Of a stretch of 64,000 nt of DNA, positions 42,475 through 54,797 are shown in pieces. Source of the DNA: Nostocoides sp. (GTDB lineage: Bacteria > Actinomycetota > Actinomycetes > Actinomycetales > Dermatophilaceae); the NCBI GenBank assembly GCA_016702415.1, contig JADJEA010000001.1, positions 1,035,001 through 1,099,000 of the forward strand. Reading direction: 5' to 3'. The position numbers were made by a program, and so were the translations under genes. How positions within the stretch are numbered: position 1 is the stretch's first letter; the number at the start of each line of letters is the position of its first letter. Below the pieces are notes generated by a model, which saw only the letters and a list, made by a program, of their open reading frames with translations, was not told the DNA's origin and did no database searches.

Positions 42475-42882
42475 TCAGTATGCCGACCGGCCGCCCGAGG
42501 TCAGTTCCGCCCGGCAGCGCCGCTCGAAGGTGTCCAACTCCTCGAGGGCGTCCTCGAGGTCGCGGCGGCGTTGCTCCAGGTCGGCCCGCCGGTCGTCGAT
42601 CTGCGCCAGGACGTATTCGAGTTGGCTGCGTTTGCCCAGGGGGGCGTCATAGAGGTCGATGATCGTGCGGATCTCCTCGAGCGGGAAGCCGAGCCGCTTG
42701 CCGCGCAGGATGAGGTTCAGGCGGGTCCGGTCGCGGCGGTGGAAGACGCGGGTGGTGCCGCGCCGCTCGGGGGAGATCAGGCCGAGATCCTCGTAGTGCC
42801 GCACGGTCCGGTGTGTGACCCCGAACTCATCGGCGATCTGAGCGATCGTCCAGGTGGGGGTGGTGTCCATCGAGGCGGCCAT
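42475..42882 (-). CDS. MerR-family regulator, LiuR-like
   Basis: A 135-residue MerR protein: N-terminal winged helix (WTIAQIADEFGVTHRTVRHYEDLGLISPERRG), then a coiled-coil dimer helix (DDRRADLEQRRRDLEDALEEL). It lacks the metal-binding cysteines of CueR/ZntR types. It is divergent from an acyl-CoA dehydrogenase/acyl-CoA carboxylase operon, as are LiuR regulators of leucine/isovalerate breakdown, and an inverted repeat of the LiuR kind lies between. The ATG at 42882 follows a TACTAG-like box closely; a second ATG is at 42870. Confidence 0.85.
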   Translation of the reverse strand: MAASMDTTPTWTIAQIADEFGVTHRTVRHYEDLGLISPERRGTTRVFHRRDRTRLNLILRGKRLGFPLEEIRTIIDLYDAPLGKRSQLEYVLAQIDDRRADLEQRRRDLEDALEELDTFERRCRAELTSGGRSAY

Positions 42883-42901
42883 GTGCCCTAGTATTGCCTT
42901 A

Positions 42902-42915
42902 CGTTTACGTAAACG
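42902..42915. promoter_or_regulatory. LiuR-type operator
   Basis: CGTTTACGTAAACG, a perfect 14-bp palindrome in the 63-base gap between the MerR gene and the operon. It resembles the A/T-rich TTTACGTAAA core that I recall for LiuR sites. Confidence 0.7.
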
Positions 42916-42945
42916 GAAACCACGACCCTTCTCGGAGGAGCACCG

Positions 42946-44133
42946 ATGTTCGAGCTCGACCAGCACCACGAGGATTTCCGCGCCACCGTGCGTGACTTCG
43001 CCGAGCAGGAGGTGGCGCCGAACGTCGCGAAGTGGGATCGCGACGAGTACTTCCCGGTCGACCTCGTGCCCAAGATGGGCGACCTCGGGCTGTTCGGTCT
43101 CGTGGTCCCGGAGGAGTACGGCGGCCACCTTCACGACGACTCCGGCCCCTTCACCGCGCTCTGCGTGGCGATCGAGGAGCTCGGCCGGGTCGACCAGTCG
43201 ATCGGGATCACCCTCTCGGCCGGGGTCGGCCTGGGCATCAACCCGATCCTGACCTATGGCAGCGACGAGCAGAAACAGCGCTGGCTGCCCGACCTCGTCG
43301 CCGGCCGCGCCATGGCGGGGTTCGGCCTGACCGAGCCGGAGGCCGGATCGGACGCGGGCGCCACCCGAACCCGCGCCACCCGGGACGGTGACGACTGGAT
43401 CGTCAACGGCGCCAAGGCATTTATTACCAATAGCGGCACCCCGATCACCTCGGTCTGCACGGTGACCGCCCGCACCGGGACCAACCCCGACGGCTCCGCC
43501 CAGATCAGCGCGATCATGGTGCCCAACGGCACCGAGGGCTTCACCGTCGAGCCCGCCTATCACAAGCTCGGCTGGCACATCTCCGACACTCACGGCCTGA
43601 CCTTCGAGAACTGCCGCGTCCCCTATGGCAACCTCCTCGGCAAGGAGGGCGACGGCTTCAAGCAGTTCCTCAAGACCCTGGACGACGGGCGTATCGCCAT
43701 CTCCGCCCTCGCGCTGGGACTCTCGCGGGCGTGCCTGGAGCAGGCCACGGCATACGCCAAGACCCGGATGGCCTTCGGTCGTCCGATCGGCGCCAACCAG
43801 GGCATCTCCTTCCAACTCGCCGACCTCGCGACGATGGTCGAGGCGTCCCGGGTGCTGACCTACAAGGCCGCCTGGCTCAAGGACGAACACGACCTGGGTC
43901 GGCGGAGCGTCACCGAGGTCAAGCAGGCCGCCGCCCACTGCAAGCTCTATGCCACCGAGGCCGCGGTGACCGCAACCCGGATCGCCACCCAGATCTTCGG
44001 CGGCAATGGGTTCATGGAGGAGTTCCCGGTCGCGCGGTTCTATCGGGACGCCAAGATCCTCGAGATCGGCGAGGGCACCTCCGAGGTCCAGAAGATGGTC
44101 ATCGCCCGTCACCTCGGCCTCCCCCAGGGCTGA
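42946..44133 (+). CDS. Acyl-CoA dehydrogenase (isovaleryl- or related)
   Basis: A 395-residue FAD acyl-CoA dehydrogenase: GFGLTEPEAGSDAGATRTRA, WIVNGAKAFITNSG, RMAFGRPIGANQGI, and IFGGNGFMEEFPVARFYRD followed by EIGEGTSEVQKMVIARHL at the end. GGAGGAG precedes the ATG. It shares an operon with a carboxylase beta subunit 5 bases downstream and is controlled by the divergent LiuR-like regulator, so oxidation of isovaleryl-CoA or another branched acyl-CoA is likely. The substrate is inferred. Confidence 0.92.
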   Translation: MFELDQHHEDFRATVRDFAEQEVAPNVAKWDRDEYFPVDLVPKMGDLGLFGLVVPEEYGGHLHDDSGPFTALCVAIEELGRVDQSIGITLSAGVGLGINPILTYGSDEQKQRWLPDLVAGRAMAGFGLTEPEAGSDAGATRTRATRDGDDWIVNGAKAFITNSGTPITSVCTVTARTGTNPDGSAQISAIMVPNGTEGFTVEPAYHKLGWHISDTHGLTFENCRVPYGNLLGKEGDGFKQFLKTLDDGRIAISALALGLSRACLEQATAYAKTRMAFGRPIGANQGISFQLADLATMVEASRVLTYKAAWLKDEHDLGRRSVTEVKQAAAHCKLYATEAAVTATRIATQIFGGNGFMEEFPVARFYRDAKILEIGEGTSEVQKMVIARHLGLPQG

Positions 44134-44138
44134 GTCGT

Positions 44139-45743
44139 ATGCCGACCCACGCCACCTCCGCCACCCCCGGCGCCACCCCCTTCGCCACCGGCGCCGATGC
44201 CGGTTCCGACCCCAAGGTCACCGACGTCCGCGAACGGCTCGCCAAGGCGTATGCCGCCTCCGACGCCCCGCCCGCCGGGGCCGCGGCGAAGCTCGCCAAG
44301 CAGGGCAAACTCTATGTCCGCGAACGGATCGCGCTGCTGGTCGACGAGGGCAGCTTCGTCGAGGACGGGCGTTTCGCCAATGCGCTCGCCCCCGACCTCC
44401 CGGCCGACGGGGTCGTCACCGGCCGGGGTCTGGTCGAGGGCCGACCGGTCATCGTCATCGCCAACGACCCGACGGTCAAGGCGGGGTCGTGGGGGTCACG
44501 GACGGTCGAGAAGATCGTCCGGGCCACCGAGATGGCCCTGCGCGAGGAGCTTCCCGTCTTTTGGTTCGTCGACAGCGCCGGCGCCCGGATCACCGACCAG
44601 GTCGAGATGTTCCCCGGGCGCCGTGGGGCGGGGCGGATCTTCCACAACCAGGTCGCGCTGTCGGGGAAGGTGCCCCAGATCTGCTGCCTCTTCGGCCCGA
44701 GCGCTGCGGGGGGTGCCTATATCCCGAGCTTCTGCGACCTCATCATCATGGTCGACGGCAACGCCTCGATGTATCTGGGTAGCCCCCGGATGGCGGAGAT
44801 GGTCGTCGGGGAGAAGGTGTCGCTGGAGGAGATGGGCGGGGCCCGGATGCACTGCACCGTCTCCGGCGTCGGCGACCTCCTCGCCCACGACGACACCGAA
44901 GCGATCGAGCTGGCGAAGCTCTACTTCTCGTATGTCCCGCAGAACTGGCACTCCCCGGCGCCCACGTACCACCCGGAGGAGCCCGCGGCGGCGTTGACTC
45001 GGCATACCATCCCCGAGCGGGAGAGCGTGCCCTTCGACGTCCACGACGTCATCGACGGACTGGTCGACGAGCACAGCTTCTTTGAGATCAAGCCCCTCTT
45101 CGCCGGCGAACTCGTCGTCGGCTTCGGCCGGCTCAAGGGCGAGAGCGTCGGCATCCTCGCCAACAACTCCGCGGTCAAAGGCGGGGTGCTGTTCTCCGAC
45201 AGCGCCGACAAGGCCGCCCGGTTCATCTGGCTGTGCGATGCCTTCTCGATTCCGCTGATCTATCTCGCGGACGTCCCGGGCTTCATGATCGGCTCCGAGG
45301 TCGAGCGCGGCGGCATCATCCGGCACGGCGCCAAGATGGTCTCGGCCGTGGCCTCGGCGACCGTTCCGCAGTTCTGCGTGGTCATCCGCAAGGCGTATGG
45401 CGCGGGCCTCTACGCCATGGGTGGTCCCGGCTTCGGCCCGGATGCGACCATCGTCCTGCCGACCGCCCGGATCGCCGTCATGGGCCCGGAGGCGGCGGTC
45501 AACGCGGTCTATGCCAACAAGATCGCCGAGATCACCGACGAGGCGCGGCGGGCGGAGTTCGTCGCGGCGAAACGCCGCGAATACGAGGAGGATGTCGACA
45601 TCGAGCGGCTCGCTGCCGACCTCGTCATCGACCAGGTTATCGAGGCCGACGCCCTCCGCGGCGAACTCATTGCCCGGCTGACGTATGCCGCGCACCGCGA
45701 CCGTCACTTCGCCACCAAGCGCCGGGACGTGCCGCCCGTCTGA
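44139..45743 (+). CDS. Acyl-CoA carboxylase beta subunit (methylcrotonyl-CoA type)
   Basis: A 534-residue carboxyltransferase, partner of a biotin-bearing alpha subunit. N-terminal half: FVDSAGARITDQVEMFPGRRGAG, then FGPSAAGGAYIPSFCD; C-terminal half: LADVPGFMIGSEVERGGIIRHGAK and GGPGFGPDATIVLPTARIAVMGPEAAVNAVY. SFCD and RRGAGRIF with IPSFCD resemble methylcrotonyl-CoA carboxylase beta subunits. Its ATG is 5 bases after the dehydrogenase stop. Together the two genes fit steps of leucine breakdown. The only alpha subunit gene in the window is the broken one at 33837. Confidence 0.88.
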   Translation: MPTHATSATPGATPFATGADAGSDPKVTDVRERLAKAYAASDAPPAGAAAKLAKQGKLYVRERIALLVDEGSFVEDGRFANALAPDLPADGVVTGRGLVEGRPVIVIANDPTVKAGSWGSRTVEKIVRATEMALREELPVFWFVDSAGARITDQVEMFPGRRGAGRIFHNQVALSGKVPQICCLFGPSAAGGAYIPSFCDLIIMVDGNASMYLGSPRMAEMVVGEKVSLEEMGGARMHCTVSGVGDLLAHDDTEAIELAKLYFSYVPQNWHSPAPTYHPEEPAAALTRHTIPERESVPFDVHDVIDGLVDEHSFFEIKPLFAGELVVGFGRLKGESVGILANNSAVKGGVLFSDSADKAARFIWLCDAFSIPLIYLADVPGFMIGSEVERGGIIRHGAKMVSAVASATVPQFCVVIRKAYGAGLYAMGGPGFGPDATIVLPTARIAVMGPEAAVNAVYANKIAEITDEARRAEFVAAKRREYEEDVDIERLAADLVIDQVIEADALRGELIARLTYAAHRDRHFATKRRDVPPV

Positions 45744-45780
45744 GGCGGCCCAGCCTCACGCGAGCCGGTCCCGGGCCGCC
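45744..45780 (+). terminator. Hairpin after the carboxylase beta gene
   Basis: GGCGGCCC (45744-45751) pairs with GGGCCGCC (45773-45780), directly after the stop codon. Confidence 0.5.
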
Positions 45781-45792
45781 TTGGTGCCACTT

Positions 45793-45825
45793 GCGTGCTG
45801 TCCCTCGCGTGCTGTCCCTCGCGTG
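45793..45825. repeat. 14-bp tandem repeat between convergent genes
   Basis: GCGTGCTGTCCCTC occurs twice without a gap (45793-45806, 45807-45820) and a partial third copy (GCGTG) follows. It lies in the 114-base space between the carboxylase and nuclease genes. Confidence 0.85.
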
Positions 45826-45857
45826 GTGCCCGCCAGGTGCGCCCTCCTGGTGCGCCG

Positions 45858-47537
45858 TTAGGTGCGCCGGGCCAGCCGGATGCTGATCGTCCCCTCCAGC
45901 ACGATCACGCCGGCCTCGTCCGAGCGCACCCGCAGATCGGTCGCGACATGCGCCCCGGCGAGGGCCGCCGCGTCGAGGGTGACCGGCGCCGTCGGCGCCA
46001 CCTCCGCGCGGACGCGCGCTCCCCCCTCGGGCGCGCCCGCCCCGTCCTCGTGCCCGACCCCGGCCGCCCCCTCGGCGTCGACCCCGGCCGTCCCCTCGGC
46101 GACGACGTCGACCGCCCCGTCGTGGACACCGTCCGCGCCTCGGGGAGGGGCGCCGGGGGCGAGGAGGACGCGCTCGGCATACGCGGGAACGACGGTGGCG
46201 ACACCCAACTCCCTGGTCAGGCGGGCGGCGAGCGCCTCGGCCGCCTCCTCCTCCCCGTGGGTGACGAAGACCGTCGTCGGCGGCGGGTCGAGATCACGGA
46301 CCCAGTCCACCAGGTCCGAGGCATCGCCGTGCACCGAAAACTCTTGGTCGGCAACGATTTCCGCCTTGACCGGGAGATAGACCCCGTGCATCTTCAGCTG
46401 GGTGGCCCCCTCCAGCAGCGCCCGTCCGCGGGTCCCGACCGCCTGATATCCGGTCAGGACGATGCAATTGCGGGTGTCGGGGAGCATCCGCTCGAGGTGG
46501 TGCAGGACGCGGCCGCCGTTGACCATCCCGGAGGAACTGATAATGATGCTCGGCCCGCGTCGGCGCCCGCTCGTCAGCGCCATCGATTCCTCGGCGGAGG
46601 TGACGAGGTGGACGTTGTCCATCCGGGCGAACTCCCCGATGTCGATATCGGGCCGCAGTTCCCCCGTGGCCCGGCGATAGACCTCCAACGCCGAGGTCGC
46701 CATCGGTGAGTTGACATAGATCGGCACACTCGGGATGCGGCCCTGGGCGCGCAATTGCGCGATCGTCCGCAGCACGACCTCGGTCCGGTCGATCGCAAAC
46801 GCCGGCACCAGCACCGACCCGCCGCGCTCGACGGTGCGCCGGATCGCGTCCGCGAATCCCTCGTGCGGGAGGTTGCGCGGCTCGGGGTGTTCGCGATCGC
46901 CATAGGTCGACTCGACGACCACGACCGGGGCGCCGGGCGGAGTGTCCCGGGGACGCAAGACGGGGTGGTCGTGGCGGCCGAGATCGCCGGAGAAGAGCAC
47001 GGACGTATGCCGCGTGGTCACCGTCACCGACGCCGACCCGAGGATGTGGCCCGCCCGGGTGAAGCGCACCGACAGGCCGTCCCCGAGGTCGGCGTCGGTG
47101 TCGAAATCGATGGCCCGCAGCAGTGGCAGGGTGCGCTCGACATCGGCGCTGGTGTAAATCGGCAGCGGGGGCGTGTGCTTCGACCACCCGCCCGCCGCGG
47201 CGTCCCGGGCCTCCCGTTCGGCGAGGAACCCGGCGTCCCGCAGGACGATCGCCGCGAGATCGCGGGTGCCGGCGGTGCACCATACGGACCCGGTGAACCC
47301 CTTCGCGACCAGCGCCGGAAGGTATCCGCAGTGGTCCATGTGCGCGTGCGTCAGGACGATGTCGCCGATCGTGTCCGGGGGCACCGGGAAGTCCGCCCAG
47401 TTGCGCACCCGCCACGGCTTTTCGCCCTGGAACATTCCGGCGTCGACGAGCAGCCGCCGCCCGTCGATCTCCAGGAGGTATTTCGACCCGGTGACGGTGC
47501 GCGCGGCACCGAGGAAGGTCAGGGATTCGGCGCACAT
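45858..47537 (-). CDS. MBL-fold/beta-CASP RNA-processing exonuclease-like protein
   Basis: A 559-residue metallo-beta-lactamase fold hydrolase with zinc motif THAHMDHCGYL, further ligands in RAGHILGSASV and FSGDLGRHD, and beta-CASP plus RNA-specificity motifs (SSSGMVNGGRVLHHL, later FVTHGEEEAAEALA). Similar proteins act as endo/exonucleases on RNA ends. After residue 465 there is an extra 90-residue tail: a Gly/Ala/Asp-rich repeat (GVDAEGAAGVGHEDGAG) encoded by imperfect DNA repeats, then a small beta-like module. GAGGAG is the ribosome site for the ATG at 47537. Confidence 0.87.
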   Translation of the reverse strand: MCAESLTFLGAARTVTGSKYLLEIDGRRLLVDAGMFQGEKPWRVRNWADFPVPPDTIGDIVLTHAHMDHCGYLPALVAKGFTGSVWCTAGTRDLAAIVLRDAGFLAEREARDAAAGGWSKHTPPLPIYTSADVERTLPLLRAIDFDTDADLGDGLSVRFTRAGHILGSASVTVTTRHTSVLFSGDLGRHDHPVLRPRDTPPGAPVVVVESTYGDREHPEPRNLPHEGFADAIRRTVERGGSVLVPAFAIDRTEVVLRTIAQLRAQGRIPSVPIYVNSPMATSALEVYRRATGELRPDIDIGEFARMDNVHLVTSAEESMALTSGRRRGPSIIISSSGMVNGGRVLHHLERMLPDTRNCIVLTGYQAVGTRGRALLEGATQLKMHGVYLPVKAEIVADQEFSVHGDASDLVDWVRDLDPPPTTVFVTHGEEEAAEALAARLTRELGVATVVPAYAERVLLAPGAPPRGADGVHDGAVDVVAEGTAGVDAEGAAGVGHEDGAGAPEGGARVRAEVAPTAPVTLDAAALAGAHVATDLRVRSDEAGVIVLEGTISIRLARRT

Positions 47538-47763
47538 GAGAGGGCTCCTCACTTCCGGGTCCAGGCTATGCCCAGCGACCGCGGCCACCGGACGGTCATT
47601 GTCACCAGGCCGCCAGGGCGTCCGGCAGATGGGCACCGAACCGTCCCTGGACGCGCGCAAACCGGACGAAGATGACCGCGCCGCCCCCGCGGGGCTAGGG
47701 TCGGGCCCAGGTCGGGTGCCGGCGACCGCCAGGCACGGCAAGGCCCATCCCAGGAGGTTTGCG
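47538..47763. promoter_or_regulatory. Divergent promoter region, nuclease / PFOR operon
   Basis: 226 bases. For the plus strand TAGGGT (about 47696-47701) is a -10 candidate and AGGAGG (47753-47758) the ribosome site. For the minus strand TAGCCT (about 47567-47572) is a -10 candidate. No FNR, Rex or DosR-like box is evident. Confidence 0.4.
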
Positions 47764-49460
47764 ATGAGTGAGCGCGACGAGGATCTGACCCCTCTCGAGA
47801 GCGATCTCACCCCCCTGTCTGCGCTCGGCTCCGGGCGACAGCGTTCCGGTCCCGTGCGCCACCAGCGTCCCGTCTATGTCGACCTGCTGCCGCCCTGCAA
47901 CGCCGGGTGTCCGGCGGGCGAGAACATCCAGGCGTGGCTGGCCCTCGCCAAACGCGGCGACATCCGGGGTGCCTGGGATCAGCTCACCGCGGACAACCCC
48001 TTCCCCGCCATCCACGGCCGGGTCTGCTACCACCCGTGCGAGACCGCGTGCAACCGGGCGCTCATGGACGGCGCCGTCTCGATCCACGCCGTCGAACGTC
48101 ACCTCGGTGACACCGCGATCGAGCAGGGCTGGACGTATGCCGATCCCGCCCCCCCGAGCGGACGCCGGGTCCTCGTCGTCGGTGCCGGGCCGAGCGGCCT
48201 GTCGGCCGCCTACCACCTGACCCGGCTTGGGCACTCGGTCACGGTGCGCGACAACAGCGAACTGCCCGGCGGGATGATGCGCTACGGCATCCCGGCCTAC
48301 CGCCTGCCGCGCGATGTCATCGACGCCGAGATCGCCCGGTTGACCGCCTTCGGGGTGACCTTCGAGCAGAACCACACGGTGACGGACCTGCAGTCCGAGC
48401 TCGCCGAGGGCTTCGACGCCGCCTTCGTCGCGGTCGGGGCCCACCTGTCCAAGCGCGTCGACATCCCCAATGGGGACGCGAGCCGGGTCCTGGACGCCGT
48501 GAGCTTCCTGCGTGACGTCGAGGAGGGGGAGCGCAGCGAACTCAAGGGCCGGATCGCGGTCTACGGAGGCGGCAATACCGCGATGGACGCGGCCCGGGTC
48601 GCCCGCCGACTCGGTGCCGACGACACGATCATCGTCTACCGCCGCACGCGCGAGCAGATGCCCGCACACGAGGACGAGGCCGCGGACGCGGAGGAGGAGG
48701 GCATCCGGATCAACTGGCTCCGGACGATCTCCTCGATGGGCGAGGATGACCTGACCGTCGAGATCCAAGAGCTCGATGAGAACGGAAAGCCTCGCGGGAC
48801 AGGGCGATTCGAGAAGCTCGAGGCCGACACCGTCATCCTCGCGCTCGGCCAGGAGTCCGACACCGCCTTCCTCGCCTCCCTGCCCGGCGTGGCCTTCGAC
48901 GGTGATGTCGTCCAGGTCGACCCCGTGACCCTGATGACGGGGGCCCCCGGCGTGTTCGCCGGCGGCGACGCCGTGCCGAGCGAGCGGACGGTGACCGTCG
49001 GGGTCGGGCACGGCAAGAAGGCCGCCCGGGCGATCGACGCATATCTGCGGGGATCGGCATACGCCCCGGGAGGAAAGCATCCGCTCGGTGATCTCGGGAA
49101 GCTCCACCTGTGGTACTTCGGGGACCACGAGCGCAGCGCCCAACAGGAACTCGACCCGCGGGCGCGCGCAAAGGTCTTCGCCGAGGTCGTCGCGGGGCTC
49201 TCCCGCGACGAGGCGACCTTCGAGGCCGGGCGCTGCCTCTCCTGCGGCAATTGCTTCGAGTGCGACGGCTGCCTTGGTTCGTGCCCCGACGACGCCATTG
49301 TCAAACTCGGTGTCGGACATCGGTATCGGTTCGACTACGAGAAATGCACCGGGTGCGGGACCTGCTATCGCCAGTGCCCGGTCCATGCGATCGAGATGAT
49401 CGGTGAGCACGAGCCGGTGCCGGACAACGCCTTCGTGGCGCCCGAGGGAGGAGCGCAGCG

Positions 49461-49464
<4 letters not shown>
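47764..49464 (+). CDS. GltD/PreT-like flavoprotein with C-terminal ferredoxin domain
   Basis: A 566-residue oxidoreductase. The N-terminal iron-sulfur region has the spaced cysteines LPPCNAGCPAGENI and GRVCYHPCETACNR. FAD motif VLVVGAGPSGLSAAYHL and NAD(P) motif IAVYGGGNTAMDAARVARRLG follow, as in the small subunit of glutamate synthase and dihydropyrimidine dehydrogenase PreT. The C-terminal 110 residues add a 2[4Fe-4S] ferredoxin (CLSCGNCFECDGCLGSCPD and CTGCGTCYRQCP). Its stop overlaps the PFOR start (ATGA). It likely moves electrons between NAD(P)H and ferredoxin or PFOR. There is no glutamate synthase large subunit nearby. Confidence 0.88.
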
Positions 49465-53032
<3,568 letters not shown>

Positions 53033-53036
<4 letters not shown>

Positions 53037-54055
53037 CGACCTTGACGACCACCTATCTCGGTCTCTCCCTGCGCAACCCGCTGGTCGCGTCGGCCTCGCC
53101 GCTCTCACAGACGACCGACGACGTCCGGGCGTTGGCCGATGCCGGCGTCGGCGCGGTGGTTCTGTACTCGCTGTTCGAGGAACAGATCCGCCAGCAGGAG
53201 GTCGCGGACTACGAACTCGTCGCGATGCATGAGGACTCCTTCGGGGAGGCCACGAGCTATTTCCCGGACGTCGACATCGTGGCCGGGGGGGCAACTCCCT
53301 ACCTGCGTCATCTCGAGAATTGCGCTGGGGCCGTGGACATCCCGGTCATCGGCAGTCTCAATGGCGCCAGTCTCGACGGGTGGGCCCAGTGCGCCCGCCA
53401 GATGCAGGATGCCGGTGCGGCGGCGATCGAGGTCAATCCGTATGCCGTGCCCGGCGACGTCCGCGTCGCGGGCGCGTCGATCGAGCAACGGCACGTCGAG
53501 ATCGTCCACGCTGTCAAGTCCGCCGTGACAATCCCGGTCGCGATGAAGCTCAGCCCATTCTTCAGCGCGACGGGGACGATGTGCCGCGAACTCGACGCGG
53601 CGGGGGTGGACGGCCTGGTCCTCTTCAACCGCTTCCTCCAACCCGATATCGACATCGAGACGTTGACGGTCGGGCCGTCGGTGACCCTGTCCTCACCGGT
53701 CGAATCCGGCATCGCCCGGACGTGGATCGCCATCCTGCGTGGCCGGGTCAAGGCCTCGCTGGCCGCGACCACCGGCGTCGAGACGGGCGCCGATGTCGTC
53801 AAGTATCTCTTGGCAGGAGCGGACGTCGTCATGACCGCCTCCGCGCTCATGCGGCACGGAACGGGCTATGCGACAACGCTTTTGGGTGAGTTGACCGGAT
53901 GGATGGAGCGCAAGCGATTCGCCTCGGTCGATGAGGTGCGTGGCCTGCTCGCCCTCGGCGACGGCGTGGACGCGGCGCAGTACGAGCGGGCGGGCTATGT
54001 CGCCGCGCTCACCCATGCCAAGGACATGTACGGCGATTTCCTGGTCCGCAGCTGA
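53033..54055 (+). CDS. Dihydroorotate dehydrogenase-like flavoprotein
   Basis: A 340-residue FMN TIM barrel: TTTYLGLSLRNPLVASASPL at the start, GSLNGASLDGWAQCARQM, PVAMKLSPFFS with the FMN-binding Lys. The loop that in true class 1 enzymes reads N-x-S-C-P-N is EVNPYAVPGD here, so the usual Ser/Cys base is missing. Overlaps the nifJ stop by 4 bases. With the PreT-like protein it looks like a split dihydropyrimidine dehydrogenase around PFOR. It is unlikely to serve in normal pyrimidine synthesis; its substrate is unknown. Confidence 0.85.
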
Positions 54056-54080
54056 CGCTCCGCTGCGGACCTCGGCGCGG

Positions 54081-54719
54081 TCAGCTGCTCTCGGCCCGCA
54101 GGTCGCGCCACGCGAGATCGAGCTCGCCGAGGAGGTGGCGCAGCAGCGGGAGGGAGAGGCCGACGACATTGGTGTGATCGCCCTCGATGCCGTCGACGAA
54201 GGGCGCGCCCAGACCGTCGATGGTGAACGCGCCGGCCACTCTTAGCGGCTCCCCGGTTCCGACATAGGCGGCGATCTCCGCGTCGTCGATCGCGGCGAAG
54301 CGGACCAGCGTCGAGGCCGTCGCCCCGAGCAGGCCGCCGGTGCCGTCGTCGCGGTTGTCGATGAGCCAATGCCCGGTGTGCAGCACCCCCTCGCGACCGC
54401 GCATTCGCTGCCATCGGGCGATGGCCGCGGCCGCATCGGCGGGTTTGCCGTGGATCTCCCCGTCGAGTTCGAGCATCGAGTCGCAACCGAGGACGAGGGC
54501 GTCCGGTGCCGACCGCGCGACATCCTCGGCCTTGGCCCGCGCCAGGGCGAGCACTTCGTCGGCGGGGGTGAGGTCGGCATACCGCTGTCGGATGCCGCGC
54601 AACACCTCGTCTTCGTCCACGTCGCTGACCTGGACGGATGCCTCCACCCCGGCTCGGCGGAGTAGCTCTCGGCGGGCCGGGGAGGCGGAGGCGAGGACGA
54701 GTCTGGCGCGCGGGCTCAC
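54081..54719 (-). CDS. maf: Maf-like nucleoside triphosphate pyrophosphatase
   Basis: A 212-residue house-cleaning enzyme that hydrolyses non-standard or pyrimidine nucleotides such as dTTP/UTP. Motifs: LVLASASPARRELLRRAG at the start (SxSPxR), LGCDSMLELDGEIHGKP in the middle (usual D and E present), and GDHTNVVGLSLPLL near the end. TAGCCT lies 6 bases before the GTG start, so the gene is leaderless. It is divergent from typA and convergent with the PFOR operon. Confidence 0.92.
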   Translation of the reverse strand: MSPRARLVLASASPARRELLRRAGVEASVQVSDVDEDEVLRGIRQRYADLTPADEVLALARAKAEDVARSAPDALVLGCDSMLELDGEIHGKPADAAAAIARWQRMRGREGVLHTGHWLIDNRDDGTGGLLGATASTLVRFAAIDDAEIAAYVGTGEPLRVAGAFTIDGLGAPFVDGIEGDHTNVVGLSLPLLRHLLGELDLAWRDLRAESS

Positions 54720-54725
54720 CGGCCA

Positions 54726-54731
54726 AGGCTA
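54726..54731 (-). promoter_or_regulatory. Leaderless -10 box of maf
   Basis: TAGCCT on the minus strand, 6 bases before the GTG at 54719. Confidence 0.6.
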
Positions 54732-54785
54732 GTCACTCCGGGCAGGCCTTTCCCCAGCGATTCGGTGGGGAGGCATCTGGCCTGA

Positions 54786-54791
54786 GAGAAT
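54786..54791 (+). promoter_or_regulatory. Leaderless-type -10 box of typA
   Basis: GAGAAT, 6 bases before the ATG at 54798, with no ribosome site. It departs from TANNNT only at the first base. Confidence 0.5.
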
Positions 54792-54797
54792 CGCCAG

